A stretch of DNA of 64,000 nucleotides, from positions 15,396,835-15,460,834 of the forward strand of contig NC_134018.1 in the NCBI RefSeq assembly GCF_040712315.1, given 5' to 3'. The position numbers were made by a program, and so were the translations under genes. Positions 15,905-29,458 of the stretch are shown one piece after another. Source of the stretch: Castanea sativa. Lineage: Eukaryota > Streptophyta > Magnoliopsida > Fagales > Fagaceae. A model generated the notes under the pieces. It made no database searches, was not told the origin of the DNA, and saw only the letters and a program-made list of their open reading frames with translations. Every line of letters begins with the position of its first letter. Position 1 is the first letter of the stretch.

Positions 15905-17972
15905 TAAGGGGTTTTTCTTAGACTCCCTTTGCCCAGTCTGTCGGTTGGCTGCGGCCACTAAGCATTGTAGGGCTACTTGTTGATTGCCCTTTATCACCGT
16001 GATTCCATCCTCGGTGCGGAACGTGACCTTTACATGCAGGGTGGACGGCATGGCCCCCATGTCATGAATCCATGGCCTTCCAAGGATTGTCGTGTATGGC
16101 GAGAAAGAAGTGACCACTATGAACGTTACAGTTACCTCCTTACCTCCCATGCTGACTAGGAGTGAAATCTGCCCTTCTGGAATTACCATATGGCCATCAA
16201 ACCCCATCAATGGCGTATCATACTTGGATAAGTCTCCATTCTTTAGCCCAAGCCCCCTGTACAAGTCAGGGTACATTACATCCACACCGCTCCCCTGATC
16301 TATCATTATTCTTTTTACTATGAAACCTCTTACACGGGCCGTGACTACCAAGGCATTGTCGTGCGGCTAAGTGGTGCCTTCCATATCATCATCATCAAAT
16401 GCAATGGGTTGTTTAGTGTACCTCAGCTTCTTCCCGGGAGAATTTTCACTCGCGCAACTTTCTATCAGTACCACGACCAATATCCCCCTTGTCCTAGACG
16501 CTGGAGCGCCCTTTGGAACTGCATGGATGACTTCTATTACTCCCAGAGGGGGTGGAAGAGGATTCCCACGTAGCCGATCTGCCTGCCTGGCCTCCTGATT
16601 TCTTGTTGCCACCAGAAACTCTTTCAGATGCCCCTCATTCACCAACTGTTCTAGATGGTCTTTCAATACTCTGCACTGGTCGGTGGTGTGCTCTTTATCT
16701 TTGTGGTATGTACAATACAAATTCTGATTTCTCCTCGATGGGTCGCCCCTCATCTTGTTCGGCCACTTAAAATACGGCTCGTTTTTTATTCGATCGATGA
16801 TCCTGTGCACCGGCTCCTTGAAAGCTACATTAACTTCTCTAATTCCTGGCCTGGGCTCTTGAATCCTTAGATCCTTTCGGGGTCTGGGTTGGAAATCAAT
16901 ATTCCGAGGATGATTTATGACCGAGGCCTTCCCCTTGCTTTGCAACCAATCATCTTCTAACCGCTTATACTCTTCGATATGCCTCATCAACTGCCTTATA
17001 TCCTCGGGAGGTCACTTCGTCAACGATTCCCTCAGTCCGGAATCTTCGGGCAACCCCATGCAGAAAGTGCTCACCGTAATCTTTTCATTCCCCCCTCCGA
17101 TCTCGTTATACAACTCCCAGTATCGGTTAGCATAGTTGCGGAGGGTCTCCCCAGCCCCCATTTTCATCAACAGCAACGCGTCCACGGGCTGCAGAACTCG
17201 GTTGCAAGTCATGAATCTTACACCAAAATCCTGGATTAGTTCGGAGAAGCTGTGGATCGAGCCTTTTCCTTAATCCGTTAAACCACCTCAGGGCAGTGGG
17301 CCCGAGGCTTGAAGGGAAAACTTTACACATCAACGCTTCATTTTGAGCATGCAGAAACATCATTTGAATGTAGTGGCTTACATGCGCCACCGGGTCTGTC
17401 TTTCCGTTGTAAGAGTTGAACGGAGGCCTTGTGAATCTGGTCAACATAGGTGCAGTTTCAATATCTCTTGAGAATGGTGATCGGGCAGCTTGGCGCAACG
17501 CTCGGCTCATTACATCCAGGGCCATATTTCGAGGTCATCCCCCATCTGGGGAAGTTGAATCACGGTCCGCATATTCCCTTGAACGATCGCGGTGTCGATG
17601 AGACCCAGATTGATGGGACCTTGCTGCACGATGGTTCCCCACACTAGCCGACCTTTCCCTTCGTTCCTCATGGTCCCTTCTCTGACGTCTACCCCTTGCT
17701 TCCAATTCCAAATCCCTCACCATCCTACGTATACGCTCAAGCTCCTAGTCCCTCTGCTCAAGCTCCTGGTCCCTTCTGTCATCGCGGTTGTGCCCTGAGG
17801 CGTCGGACGCTGTCTAGAGTGTTTGAAACGATCTTTCTCCGAGCCCGGACTGCTCTGCTTCCTCATGCTGCCTGTCTTCATGCCTTTTCTACCTTCTCTC
17901 TTGCCATGTGGACCCCTGCGAAGACCCTCCATAACCACTTTCAGCATAACTCCCTCGTCGACTCCCAGACAT
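15902..17972 (-). pseudogene. gag-protease of element 1, broken
   Basis: Probable start ATG 17972 (MSGSRRGSY), close to the primer-binding site. An Arg/Ser-rich N-terminus is followed by the gag core (about 17525-16990: MYNG-like YNGKTDPVAHVSHY, ALMCKVFPSSLGP, GETLRNYANRYWELYNEI), a Cys-His-His-Cys knuckle (LYCTYHKDKEHTTDQC, near 16680), and a protease domain (16351-15902) with IDQGSGVDVMYPDL where the aspartic protease centre is expected and ILGRPWIH downstream. Stops at about 17885, 17535 and 17012, a frameshift near 17260 and a stop at 16367 break it. The final TAG is the readthrough candidate. Confidence 0.8.
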
Positions 17973-18016
17973 TTTCCTAGGTGTGTCATGATAAAACCAT
18001 AGCTACGTAGGAGTTT

Positions 18017-18032
18017 CCCACAGACGGCGCCA
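18017..18032 (-). other. Primer-binding site of element 1
   Basis: Read on the minus strand, TGGCGCCGTCTGTGGG starts four bases inside the 5' LTR end. Its first nine bases complement ACGGCGCCA, the 3' end of plant tRNA-Asp; the rest does not match well. Element 2 has the identical block at 54318-54333. Confidence 0.7.
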
Positions 18033-18036
18033 ATTG

Positions 18037-18720
18037 TGCGCACCCAAAAAGGAGCTGACAAGCCCAACTTCTATGTGGGCTCACAATTTATTTATTTTGT
18101 GGGCTTTTGGATTTCCTACAATGGGTGGTCCTATGCCCGGCACCCAAATACCCTTGTTCTTTGTCCTCTCAGAGTTACTCTCCCTCTCTTTTTCAGAACG
18201 ATTACCCTCTTTCCTCAGTATTTGCTCTCCAATTGCCAGCCCCTTCTCTTAAATTCCCATCTCTTATTTATAGCCCTAGGGAGTGGAGAGGTTATGATTG
18301 TTTTCATAGTGAGTGGGAGGAGAGGTCCAATGCTATTACCCTTAAGTGGGTGTTTAGTTGGGAGTGGGAGGTGGTGAGAGTAGCATGGGAACTAGTTCCA
18401 CCGCTGGATGGACTGCTTGGCAACGATACTCTCTAGGCTTCGCCAAGCTCACTGGGACTCACCTCCTCGGGAAATTGCATTCCCCGACCAAGTAGGACAT
18501 TCATCTTCACGGCTCATGTTGTAGCTGGCTTTGTAGTGCTTCCTGGCTTTTTGGTGGGGTGACGAGGATTACCCGGATCATGATTGTGGCATGATAGAGT
18601 ATGGATTCACGCTTGGTGCTTTAGGATTTGAGGTCCAACTAGTTTTGGGCCCTGTACCCGTGGCATTATCGTGGTGGGCTTCGTGGGTATCGGGCTAGCA
18701 AAGAAGCAACGTTCTGTACA
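18037..18720 (-). repeat. 5' LTR of element 1
   Basis: 684 bp partner of 7194-7878 and the upstream LTR for minus-strand transcription. A TATAAATAAGA box on the minus strand at 18262-18272 is the likely core promoter for gag-pol. It is followed on the minus strand by the primer-binding site. Confidence 0.9.
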
Positions 18721-21015
18721 GAAGCTATATTTAGGCCAATGGGAAAGTTGAGGCCCAAGGCTTATTGGTTTTTGGTTTTGGAATTTGAGTCATGAAGTTT
18801 TTGCGAGTTTTATTCTCACTTGTAAAGAGTGCAAATTGGAGTTACTGATTTGGTTAGTCATTTGTTCTCAGTAGAAAAGGAAAGCAAAAAAGAAAAAAAA
18901 AAGTTGATTACTGAAAAATGAACTGGAATTCTTTCACTTTAGCTGCTTCATTGTCTTCTGATTGGTAGCAACCAGAAAATTTTATAGAAAAACTTCATAT
19001 TGATTCAAAGTTTAAACAAAGCAGTTTTGTTTTGAATTTCTGATTCCGTAAGGGTATAAAATTATAAATACATGTCTAAATGTGTTTATATATGGAGTGA
19101 AAAAAATTTGTGTTTTAACAGACTTTGGTGTTTCTTTCTTACTTAAAAAAAAATAATAATAATAATAATAATAAAAGAGAGACTTTGGTGTAATTTACTC
19201 TTTCTTCCTCAAGTGCGTGTTGTTATTGTCTTATATTTTGGATTTTCATGTTTGCTTCTTATTAAAAACTGTATGATATATCTCCCATTAGATTTACCTC
19301 TCAAATAGCTTATCATGGTTATTAGGAAAAGGCTTTCGAGTGAGTAATGTGCATTGCATATCATAAGGACAAATGTCATCTTCCTATTGGTGATTGGAGC
19401 TCAAAGCTCCAAATATGTTTGGAGCCAACTTTATACTTAATGTTATTTCTTAATTTTGGATATAATGTAACAAAATATATCCTTTTTGTTTTCCTTTGTT
19501 AGAATTTGTTTTGATTATTTATATGGGAAATTAATTCTTGAGCTATGTGCTCCTTCTATTTGATGTTTCTAGATATGGGATTTTGCATACGTATAGATGG
19601 CAAATTGATCGATCAAAGGTTTGAAGGGAGATATGGTTACATTTTATGATAATCAATATCAATATAAAAGTAGAAACCTCATGCATGAATGCATGAGGTT
19701 CTGTTATGTGGCTTCTAATTTTGCATTTAGCATTTAACTTATTTTTACTATTATCTCATTAATCTATAATTAATTACATGAGCTTACACCATACCTTTCT
19801 CTCTTCTTGATGATTTTTAGCATACCCACCATTTTAGTATTAAAAACAAAGGCAAAAAATAATAATTCTAATAAAAAATATGCTTATGGAGGAATATTGA
19901 AGAAAATATTCATATTTTTTGTTACACTGTTGCCTTTTCTTTTATACGTGGTTTATCTCTTTATTTTTAATCTTTAACTCATTGTTGTGATAAAGAACGC
20001 TTTGCCATTGACTCATTATATAGTTCGAGGAGGTTGATCTTTATGATACGTTACTACTAAATTAATTTTTAATATCTCAAAATGTATATGTTTATTTGCT
20101 CTAATTATTAAATTAGTTTACTTTTTCTTTATAATATATGTACGACATTCTCCAAAACCTTCTTATATAAAATATTACATCATTATTCATGTATTGCATG
20201 AGCAACTTACTAATCTTCTATAATAATGGCAAGCACTTTGCTATATTGATAATCACCTGCTTATAACCTACAGTTTTCTTTGTTTCTGAGTTTCATTTCG
20301 TATTTTGCTATCTTTTATTTTCTTCGAGGTGCTTTCCATTTCTTCACCAGTTTTGGTTTTAGTTGGCTTTGTCTTGAGCATCCTTGTAGCTGTGGCTTTA
20401 GCCATTAGGTTAGGTAGAGACCTAAAAAAACGAACTTAAATTGTTTCAACTTGAGAAAAATAAAATTAAGTTATACATTTATGTAAAGCTTTCCCATGCA
20501 TCATACTAGTTTGTGACTAATTTACTTTTTTTTTTCTTCATAAAGAAGCTTTTTAAGGGTATTACTTTCAACTCTCAAAATCCGAGATCCCAAAAAATAA
20601 TAAAAATCATAATAGCATGGCTTTTATGGTCATATACGGTTCATCAAACTATCAAATTCCATTATTTGATAATTCTCTAATCTATCGCCATCGATAATTC
20701 AGGCTTTGGATCAAGATGGCCCCAGGCACAAACTGGATTGCAGCTCTTAGTTTTGCAGTAAATTAACTATTTATTCAGCAAAAAAAATAAAGAATTCCAT
20801 TATTTAATGTCATTTCCACTAAATTAGATGTAATATTATAGTATGCATATAGAAGGAATTAATAGAACAAGTACCCACACATAATAGAAGGTTCAGCTTG
20901 AAAGACATGATCCAGTTGCGCATGTAAAGTATAATTAGATTGATGAGAAACATTAGAGTAAGAGTTCCCTTGCTATAAACTAAAGCTGTTTAGTCTTGAA
21001 CAATGTGATGACATT
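18721..21015. other. Intergenic, 3' flank of gene 2
   Basis: No gene seen. 18721 to about 19230 is unplaced AT-rich sequence; from about 19230 to 21015 it aligns in pieces with 1-1094 downstream of gene 1, with extra AT-rich sequence inserted near 19690-20230. A short (AAT)n run lies at about 19150-19175. Confidence 0.6.
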
Positions 21016-24000
21016 TTACCGTCCCTTTTCTAATGTGATAGTAATTTCATTGACTGAACATGGTTCATGCTTTGTTGGTAAAGTCTTTTCCATATAGAAA
21101 CCTGGCTGACTAGGCTTAGGCAATGAAATCTCACTGCTTAACATTAGAATCACAGATGACACATCTGGTCTATCTTCTGGTCTTTGTTGCACACATAACA
21201 AGCCCACATGAATGCTTCGTAGAACTTGATCAGATAAAGTGCACATGTCGCATAATGATTTATCAATCAATTCCATTGCCTTATCTTCCATCCATAATCT
21301 CCAGGCCTTAAACAGGTCAAAACATATATATCAGTGGTTGATTTGGACTTCTATTTCATTTCTATGTAGGAATACTTTTTATCCATGACTATTTTTCTGG
21401 ATTATAAGAATAACCAGGGCTTTGTATATGATTGATAAAGCATGTCATTGGACAATTTGCTTAGAGGGACTACATGACTTAAAACTGAAACTTTAGTCAA
21501 CAAAGTGAATTAGTAGAATAAAACTCTTCACGCTTACATAACCAATAAGATTGAGGTGGTCGTCTGATTGACAAAATCCCTGATTCCTTTTCCCAATCAC
21601 TATCTCTAACACTAAGACTCCAAAGCTAAAGATATCGGACTTGATTGAGAACTTTCTGTGCCCCGCATACTTAGGAGACATATAACCACTACAAAAAGCC
21701 ATTGCAAAGTAATAGAAGCTTAAAAAATAATGTAGTATTGACCATATAAGAAGTTTAAATGTACTTACTACGTTCCAACAATTCTTTTGGTTTTGGCCTC
21801 AGTTTGATCTCCCCCAAATGTTCTAGCCAAGCCAAAGTCTGAAATTTTTGGATTCTTATTATCATCTAGCAGGATATTGCCTGCTTTGAGATCTCTATGG
21901 ACAATTCTAAGTCTAGAGTCTTGATGAAGATAGAGAAGCCCCCTGGCAATGCCACAAATAATGTGGATGCGGTTATGCCAATCTAGTAATGTGCTTCTTG
22001 TATGATCTGACAAAATTTATGTCACATGTTAGTGCCATTTCATTGAAGAAAGATGACAATACTTAACATGTATGTCATGGAGTGCAAAAGGTAAAATAAT
22101 CTAACCAAAAATAAAGGTGTCCAAGCTTTTGTTAGGCATATATTCATAGATCAACATCTTCTCATTTCCATGAATGCAACAACCGAGAAGCTTTACAAGA
22201 TTGCGGTGTTGTAGTTTAGCAATTGATAGAACTTCATTTTGGAACTCATTCAGTCCTTGTCCCAAATTATTAGATAGCCTCTTTACAGCTACCATTTGCC
22301 CCCCATTCAGTGTCCCCTAAAAATCCAAAGATTAGGAAATTTTGCCAAAAAAGATAGAATAACTAGTTAGGATTTTTTTTAACCTTATATACAGGTCCAA
22401 AACCACCTTCTCCCAACTTGTTGTTGCTTGAAAAGTTACAGGTGGCATTTGCTATGGCCATCATATCAAATATGGGTAACTCCATTTCTTCATTCCCACC
22501 TTCATTGTTGTAATCATTCTTTGTGATTCCTGAAATATTAGGATATGGATTGACATGAATAACTTGAACGGTATTATTGAATCAACTAACCACCTAATCT
22601 GATGCATTTCTAAGACCTTCAATGTAATGTTTCTTTGTTTTAAATGTATCATTCATCAGAAATTACCAGTCCATGTTTTAAAGATTTACCTTTGAAACTA
22701 AGTTTCTTCTTCCACACATATGACATCAATCCAATGACTAGTATTGAAGAGGCAACCATGTTTCCTGCTTGTCTTATCTTGCTGGAGTCCCTGTTTTTTG
22801 TAGTATTATCTGAAAATGGGAAGATGAGTAAATGAACATGTATGTGGCTGTTATTACTAGCTTCATAGATACATGTAGCTTGCCAAGTCTAATTGATAAA
22901 AAAAAAATTTATCTTGACCTTAAATAGGAAAGATAAATGGTACCAATAAGGCGGATAAAGCAGTAGGGTGCAATAACATGAAATCCTAGTTCCTATGGCA
23001 CAGCAACCACTACTGCACTTTTCAGACTTTATTTCAGTTCTCGAGCTTGCAGTTGTGTCAGACTTCAATCAAACATCCAACAGATTTTCTTTATGCTTTA
23101 CAATGTTGGTTCGTATCTCCCACTTGGCCCCCCTTCACCCCAAAGACACGCAAATAATAGTCTGTCAACCCTAATCAGTGAACATTTTAATCCAAGCTAT
23201 TAATTGGGAAGTTAGAGCTGGTTGGTGTTTAAGGGGAACTATAGTAACTCATTTTTAAAAAGATTCTTAGGCTGTATAGGGGAATCCCTTTCTCTGTATT
23301 TAGCAAGAAAATTAATTAGTGATTGCAAGGGTTAGTCCTGATGGTTTGTTCTGAATTAGGACAAGATGGAAGTTTAGTTTGTCCATAGAAGCTAGATACT
23401 GAGATTGTTATGGTTCTTCTGTGCAAGACTGTGCATGCCGCCCAGCAACCACTAGTTTGTGCTTGTATTGAGCTCTTATCTTTGAGTCAATTCGATTCTT
23501 CTAAAAAAGAAAACCACCAATTGAAAACCAAGCGATATAGTTGTCCAATTTTTCCTCAATTCATAATAAAAGAGCACAATCCAGAGCATAAATAACTGAA
23601 GTAAAAAGTACCTTGTTTGTAGTTGGCCAGTCTTACATATAGGTCTTGCCCACCCTGGGAGGATACTTTCATATCATTCAAGATACCGAACCAAAGCACA
23701 CAGCCACTTCCTTCTCTGCTGATATCTAAATTTGAATATGCTGTGCAAGGACAGTTTTTCATACACAATCCCTCATATTCCTTGAGGCTCATGGTCCTAT
23801 TAAACTAGGAAGAAGATGTGTCAGGCAATTTCACATTCGTGTATTTTTGGAAGCCATCTCCATTGCATTTTAATTGAGTCCATCGAACACAACCATCAGA
23901 CCAATCTACTGAATACCATTTTTTTGGAGATTTGGACACAAATCCTTCCAAGCATGCACATACTGGAGAGCCATTGGCATTGCAGATAGCGTCTGCACCA

Positions 24001-24873
24001 CAGTAGGCATAACTTTCACACTGATCTACCTGGGATGTAGCAAAGAGTTCCCAACTGTGTGTCCGATCCATCCACGTGAAGCGTCCTGCAGTCCGTGATG
24101 GGTTAAATACAAGTCTTGAAAAGACTGAACTGTTCACGAGTCTGAACTGGAAATATACTTCGTTCTCATTCAACACAAATTTAGACTCATATACTGGATT
24201 CGGTATTAACGCAGGACGTCCTGTATAACCAACGCCATTCCATGACCCTGCTCTATTCTTTATTATCTCCCCTCATAGAAACTAGCTGTGGAAGCCCATG
24301 AGTATCTATCCTTAAGGAAAACTCACCTTTAGCAGGATCTTCAGTGCTCTTCCAAGATGTTAAAAACCAGTCCTGACCTGTTACAAAGTTCTTTCCCATC
24401 TTCATTCCTGGAATCTATGTGTTGCAAGGAAAATCAAAACTCTGCCACAAAAGTTTCTCCAAGTTATTATCATTTCCATCTTTCACAACAAGATTTCCCG
24501 AACCCAAGAGCTGTACAACTGGACTGGATGCAGTTGTTGACGTATTCAATGACCAAACAATACTACTTGTGTTGCTGAGAAGAACAATATCTCCTTCATG
24601 GGTAATCTTCAAAACTCCTGAGTTATTGTCAAGTGGAGTCTCCCTATTAGCTACCCAAACAATTGCATCAGTAGATATCCCATACCATATTCCCAAGTAT
24701 CGGCCTTTTGAATTACCTAGACTGAAGAATCCCAGTTCAAAGGTTCTACCAGGGGAAACTAAAGTCTCACCATCTCTAATGGAATGGCTTGGAGTGAGAT
24801 TGTCTAATGTAGCAGAGAATCTTAAGAAGCAGGAAAAGAAATAATACACAAAAAGAGGTTTAAAGACAATCAT
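21016..24873 (-). pseudogene. G-type lectin S-receptor-like kinase, gene 2 (ectodomain broken)
   Basis: Close tandem copy of gene 1. Exons: 24873-23612, 22809-22690, 22529-22384, 22316-22106, 22006-21769, 21688-21538, 21306-21016; all splice sites are kept. Exon 1 is broken three times: CTG to TAG at 24415-24417 in the lectin region, a 2-nt deletion near 24262-24270, and TGG to TAG at 23805-23807 in the PAN region. A PAN cysteine is also changed (KECEG to KEYEG). The membrane exon is 15 nt shorter than in gene 1. The kinase exons remain open with GEGGFG, VAVKRL, HRD and DFG, but SPEYA is SPKYA, losing the Glu that normally pairs with an Arg in the activation segment. A full receptor cannot be made; a kinase-only product is possible but unsupported. 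Confidence 0.88.
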
Positions 24874-26338
24874 TGTCTAAATGTGTGCCTTTATGTTCAG
24901 AGAAAGTAACATATAATACAATCCCTTTGCAGTGAATGGAATATGCATTGGCGTATTTTGTTCATTCTATCACAATGTAAACTTTCTCTAGGAGAATATG
25001 AGACTTTTCTCTTTACAGGTATCCAAGTACAAGCTAAATGAATTCTAGATAGGCAAAGGCAGAAACAGATGATTCAAGAAGGCGTGCTTATTTAAGAGCA
25101 AGCTGTTATTTGTTGCAACTCAGGGCCTTCATCGTATATGTTTACACTGAGCAAACGGATAGAAAGTATTTGGCACTTCGGAACCCCCTTTTTTTTCGCT
25201 GAAATTAGATCTAATCTTTCAGTAAAAATGCAACAAAAGGCGAACTGCTACAAATGGGATCCTTCGAAAATAAACTCACTTTCAGGCACCTTGGTCCTGC
25301 TGGCGAACTTTAGAGTGGGCCTTGAAAATTTTGCTATGAAATGCAGAAATGTCAAGGTGGAATTTGAACGTAGACCAGAGGTTCCTCCATTATTTAGTGA
25401 GAGAAGTATACAAAATTACGAGTACAATGGATGCCGATGTGAGTCATGAACCTGGTCATTTGAGGATCCCTTTTCCAACTCCATCACGTGGCATTGAAAA
25501 TTGGGTAGCGTTTGTTACTTGTTACACACCCTGTTGGCCTGTTACACTTTTTTTTGAACTAAAATCGTGTCTTTCATTGAAAACTATTCTGTAACTATGA
25601 CATGTTTTTGAAGATAATGAGAAAAGTCTTCCATGTGACGAGTAAGATTGTAATTGGTATCTCCTCTGACCATATCTTTCACATTTTCTAGAAGCTTATT
25701 ACATTTTGCAAGGGGGAAAAAAAGTGGAGTGCCCTGCAATATCGATATGTGCCTTTATGGGTGCACTTTAAAAAATATATCAACTATAATGCACATTTGA
25801 AAAGAAAATAAGAGATATTTTTTTAGATTAGTTATACACAAAAATAGTTGCTTTGTGATATTGTATTTTATGTAGTTAACATGATTAACTAATAAGCAAA
25901 ACTTGGTAAGGCAAAATAAGAAGCCCATATGATCACATTATATGATAATTTAAATCTTGAGTTCCTATGTTTTGCTTTCAAATATGTACACAAGCAATTG
26001 GTTCATCAAAAAAATGTACACAAGCAATTGAGTTCCTATGTTTGGCATTCAAATCATTTCCTAGCTGCACAACACTTCGGTCTATATGTCAGCATGGAAT
26101 TTAGAGGATATGACACAGCTGAGTAAGTGTGAGATATTCCTACTTCCCACTATATTGAGTTTAATGCTGCCAATGAACATCACTACATCAGCTCATGGCT
26201 TTTCTATACAAACTCACACAAGAGTTGAGGGAGCACATCATTGTGTTTCATTCACAAATGTTTTTCCTTTAGAATCAACTGGCCCTCTACAAGCCCGCCT
26301 TAAAAGTCTCCTTCAAAGCCAATTTGTTTCATTAGTAT
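24874..26338. other. 5' flank of gene 2 and AT-rich intergenic DNA
   Basis: 24874 to about 25780 aligns with the upstream region of gene 1 and is the other end of the duplicated block. 25780-26338 is AT-rich with short direct repeats such as TGTACACAAGCAATTG near 25985-26030. No gene is supported. Confidence 0.55.
25088..25095 (-). promoter_or_regulatory. Putative TATA box of gene 2
   Basis: TTAAATAA on the minus strand, about 215 bp upstream of the gene 2 start, in the same flanking context as the motif at 5150-5157 of gene 1. It is retained although the gene is broken. Confidence 0.35.
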
Positions 26339-27560
26339 CGTGAGCAACAACTCCATAATTTTATAATAGGACTTCTTGATGACTTTGATCCCGTTCAAGG
26401 TCAACTACTTCATTGTTACTCACTGCCTTCAGTCGATCAAGTAATGAACTATTTTTGTGAAGAAACTTGTAAGTACACTTGTCGCTCCTAGTAGAATCAA
26501 ACTATTCGAGCCACTCCATCACTAATTTAGCCACTTGTGAGAGGCTGTGGCCAATGCCCATCAATTTTCTAATTAGGCCAAAACCGTGTGAACGGTTGAA
26601 GTTGTGTTAGTGCCTAACCATCCCTACAAAGTGTGTTGATCAATTACATTAGAGCCACACAGGCATGGTTTGTTAACTTCATCTCCACCTTCCCATAGGC
26701 CATATAGGTTGGATATTTAGCCACCTTGTACAATTTAGCTCTGTTCATTCGACACACAAAATACTTTTTTTTTTGGGAGAGGATCACAGAATACAATATC
26801 ATTCTTCTTTTGTTGATGTGAAGGACATGATTACTGAGTGTTGATGTCTAGAGTATTCAGGAATTCAGTAAATTCCTTGGTTAACACTTTGAAATTAATG
26901 ATTTTGGCCGCATCTGTTACTTCCTCAGTCTTGAGGTCTTCTCATCATCCAATGGCTACTATCTTACTTAGGCCAAGTATACCTCCAACCTCATCTGTTG
27001 AGCTGGCATTACAGATAACAAAATAGTCGACACACCTATAGAGTACAACACTAGCCTAAATGCTCATGACAGAGAACCTCTTTGTTATGCTACACTTCAC
27101 AAATAGTTGGTTGGGAGCCTTTTTGTCACTCAACTAGACATCTCCTATATCTTACGCAATGTCAATCAATTCATGGCAGCACCATGATCCGCTCATTATG
27201 TTGTTATTTTTTGAATTATTCGATATCTGAGAGGAACCTTGTTCCATGATCTTCACTTCTCTTTCTTGTCACCTTTGCACTTTGGGGATACACTGATGCT
27301 AACTGGGCAAGGGTTCCTATTGATCGTCTTGTAACTATTGGATTTTGCCTTTTGCTCGGGAACTCTCTTATGTCTTGGTGCAACAAGAAGCAAATTTTAG
27401 TGAATTGATCTAGAATAGAAGTAGAGTATCAAACCTTGGCTGACACCTTTGTTAAAATTCTATGGCTATGTAGGCCCCAGCAAGGCATAGATGTTCCATA
27501 TCCTTTAGCAATATCTGCTTATCGTGAGTATTGGAGTGCAATTCAATTTGCTCACAATGT
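26339..27560 (+). mobile_element. Ty1/copia remnant (gag piece, RT and RNase H)
   Basis: Plus-strand degenerate coding. Near 26339-26450 REQQLHNFIIGLLDDFDPVQGQ resembles copia gag. From about 26840 frame-broken RT reads include FLSLEVLPSSDGYYL-like and AGITDNKIVDTPIEYN, then VGSLFVTQLDISY and QFMAAP, followed by RNase H GYTDANWARVPIDRLVTIGF, SWCNKKQ and AIQFAHNVV ending near 27560. Many frameshifts and stops and no LTRs recognised. A dead fragment. Confidence 0.7.
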
Positions 27561-27569
27561 TGTCTTTTC

Positions 27570-29445
27570 CTTTTTTTTTCTTCTTTTTTTTTTAACTTCA
27601 AATTTCATTCAAAGGAAAAGGAACATGAAGACAAATCCCTCCTACAGGTAAAATAAACTACACTAGGAAGATTATCCTTACTACAGCAAAGAGACTCTTT
27701 GAAGACTAGGGAGTGTTTTGCAACAGTATGAGCTACAGCATTGCACTCTCTTTTGACCCACCGGAAAAAAATACTAACAAAGTAAATTTTAAGACTTAAA
27801 ATGCTGCTAATGATATTACAGATAGACCAATCTGGAGGGACATCATTGGCAAAAAGTGCATCAAAGTAGCATTTTGCATCTCATTCAATTTGGACGTGAC
27901 TCCACCATTCATGGATAGCAATTTGCATTGCCCAAAGGATTGCATAGCAGAGATGGGGGGCAAAGTTGGTGGAGCATGGAACAAACTTTGATGACAGTGC
28001 CCTTGTGATCTCTAGCCACAACAGCAAGAGCCAAGGAGGATACAAATATGGCCACATCCACGTTGAGTTTTATCAAACCAGAGGGAGGAGGTTCCCAGGT
28101 AAGGTGATTGACCGGGATTGGGGGGGATGTCCCTTGTACAACCAGGGAGGTAAATTCTTGGAACTTGAACCGAATCTACTTGATAAAAGTGGGGATATCG
28201 ACTTGAGCCTCCTGAAATGTGACTTTGTTTCTTAGGTGCCAAATTTCGTCAAGAACCAGCGTTATGTTTAGAGAAATGAGCCATTGATCTTCCTGAGGGC
28301 ATAAGGCTTGAGGTGAAGTTAGAACTAGCTTCATAATGTCAATATTTGTGGACATGTGTAACTCGTCAGCTCTAAGGCCTTAGCAGCTGGAGTGCCAAAT
28401 TGCTTTAGCAACCGAACACTTGATGAAGAGGTGGCAGCTGGATTCAATATCACAGCCACATAACACGCAAGAAGGGTCATCAATACTTATTCTGTGGAGC
28501 AGCTTTTCTTTTGTAGGTATGGCGTTGGTTCCAAGTCTCCAAATAAACATTTTGGTCCTTTCTGGAGCCTTTATCTTCCAAATTTTTCCCCAAATAACAT
28601 CTGCTTAAGGTGGTGGAGAGTGTGGTTAGGTTACAATGTGATAGGTAGATTTGACGGAGAAATTCCCACTAGGATTGGGTGTCCATAAGAGCTTGTCTGG
28701 TCTTGGGGAAGGTGGTAGGTGTATGGACAGAATGGCATTGGCAAACTCAGGGTCAAACAGGTCATTGATAAGGCTTGCTTTCCAACCAAAAGACACTTGA
28801 TCAATAAGTTGGGAGACCATCATTGGATTTGAATAAGAGTTGGCTGACTTTGGATGGGGTTAATCCTTGTATATAGGGGACCCAAGGGTATTGCCAAATA
28901 TTGATAGATGTTTTGTTTCCAATGAGATAGCAAGCGCCCTTACTAATGATATCTTTAACTCTCTCAATAGCTTTCCAGATAGGCGACGCGGATTTTAGAG
29001 GCTTCCTGTATAGCTAGTCATTACGAACTTTGTACTTGGCTCTAAGAATTTTCATGCATAAACTATCTCTCTTGGATGCTACCATCCAAGTTAGTTTTGC
29101 AAGAAGTGCTCTATTGGTGTCTTTGGCTTTTTTATAACCAAGACCACCTTTACCTTTTGGTAGGCAGAGCTTATCCCATGCTTTCCAAGCAAGGAATTTT
29201 CCTTCGGAATCCTTTGGCTTCCACCAAAATCTCCTTGTCGATGCATCAAGACCATCACAAATCTTAGAAGGGATGTTAAAGGAGGACATGACATATGTTG
29301 GGAGAGTTTGAGCCATTGAGTTTATAAGGGTGCACCTACCCGCCCATGATAGACACTTACTTCTCCACCCCATAAGCCAAGCTTCAAGCTGGTCTTGCAA
29401 GAATTTGAAGTCCTTTGAGGGAGATCTAGACAAGATGAGGAGTGC
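27570..29445 (-). mobile_element. L1-type LINE remnant, 5'-truncated
   Basis: Read on the minus strand, from 29445 to 27570: the end of reverse transcriptase with the conserved FKFLQDQLEAWLMGWRSKCLSWAGR block and WKAWDKLCLPKGKGGLG (29583-29014 frame), the zf-RVT region near 28823-28626 (LLWTPNPSGNFSVKS), and a C-terminal RNase H domain near 28080-27700 (LNVDVAI, VVARDHKG, WVKRECNAVAHTVAKHSL in different frames). A T-rich tract at 27570-27595 is the poly(A) tail in minus orientation. Several frameshifts; the endonuclease and most of RT are missing. Confidence 0.75.
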
Positions 29446-29458
29446 CCCTAGGCTATGA

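Larger units (their letters stand above)
7194..18720 (-). mobile_element. LTR retrotransposon 1, Ty3/gypsy Tat-type, with antisense accessory gene
   Basis: Two direct LTRs (7194-7878, 18037-18720) bound an interior with gag, protease, RT, RNase H and integrase on the minus strand. Both start TG and end CA. The sequence gaagcta directly flanks both outer ends (7187-7193 and 18721-18727); five of these bases would be the normal duplication. The Tat assignment rests on a second RNase H domain after RT, the additional antisense gene, a minisatellite between pol and the 3' LTR, and a TGGCGCCG primer site. About 42 LTR differences by eye (about 6%), mostly transitions. All genes are broken, so it is not autonomous now. 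A foreign solo LTR sits at 11184-12557. Confidence 0.9.
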
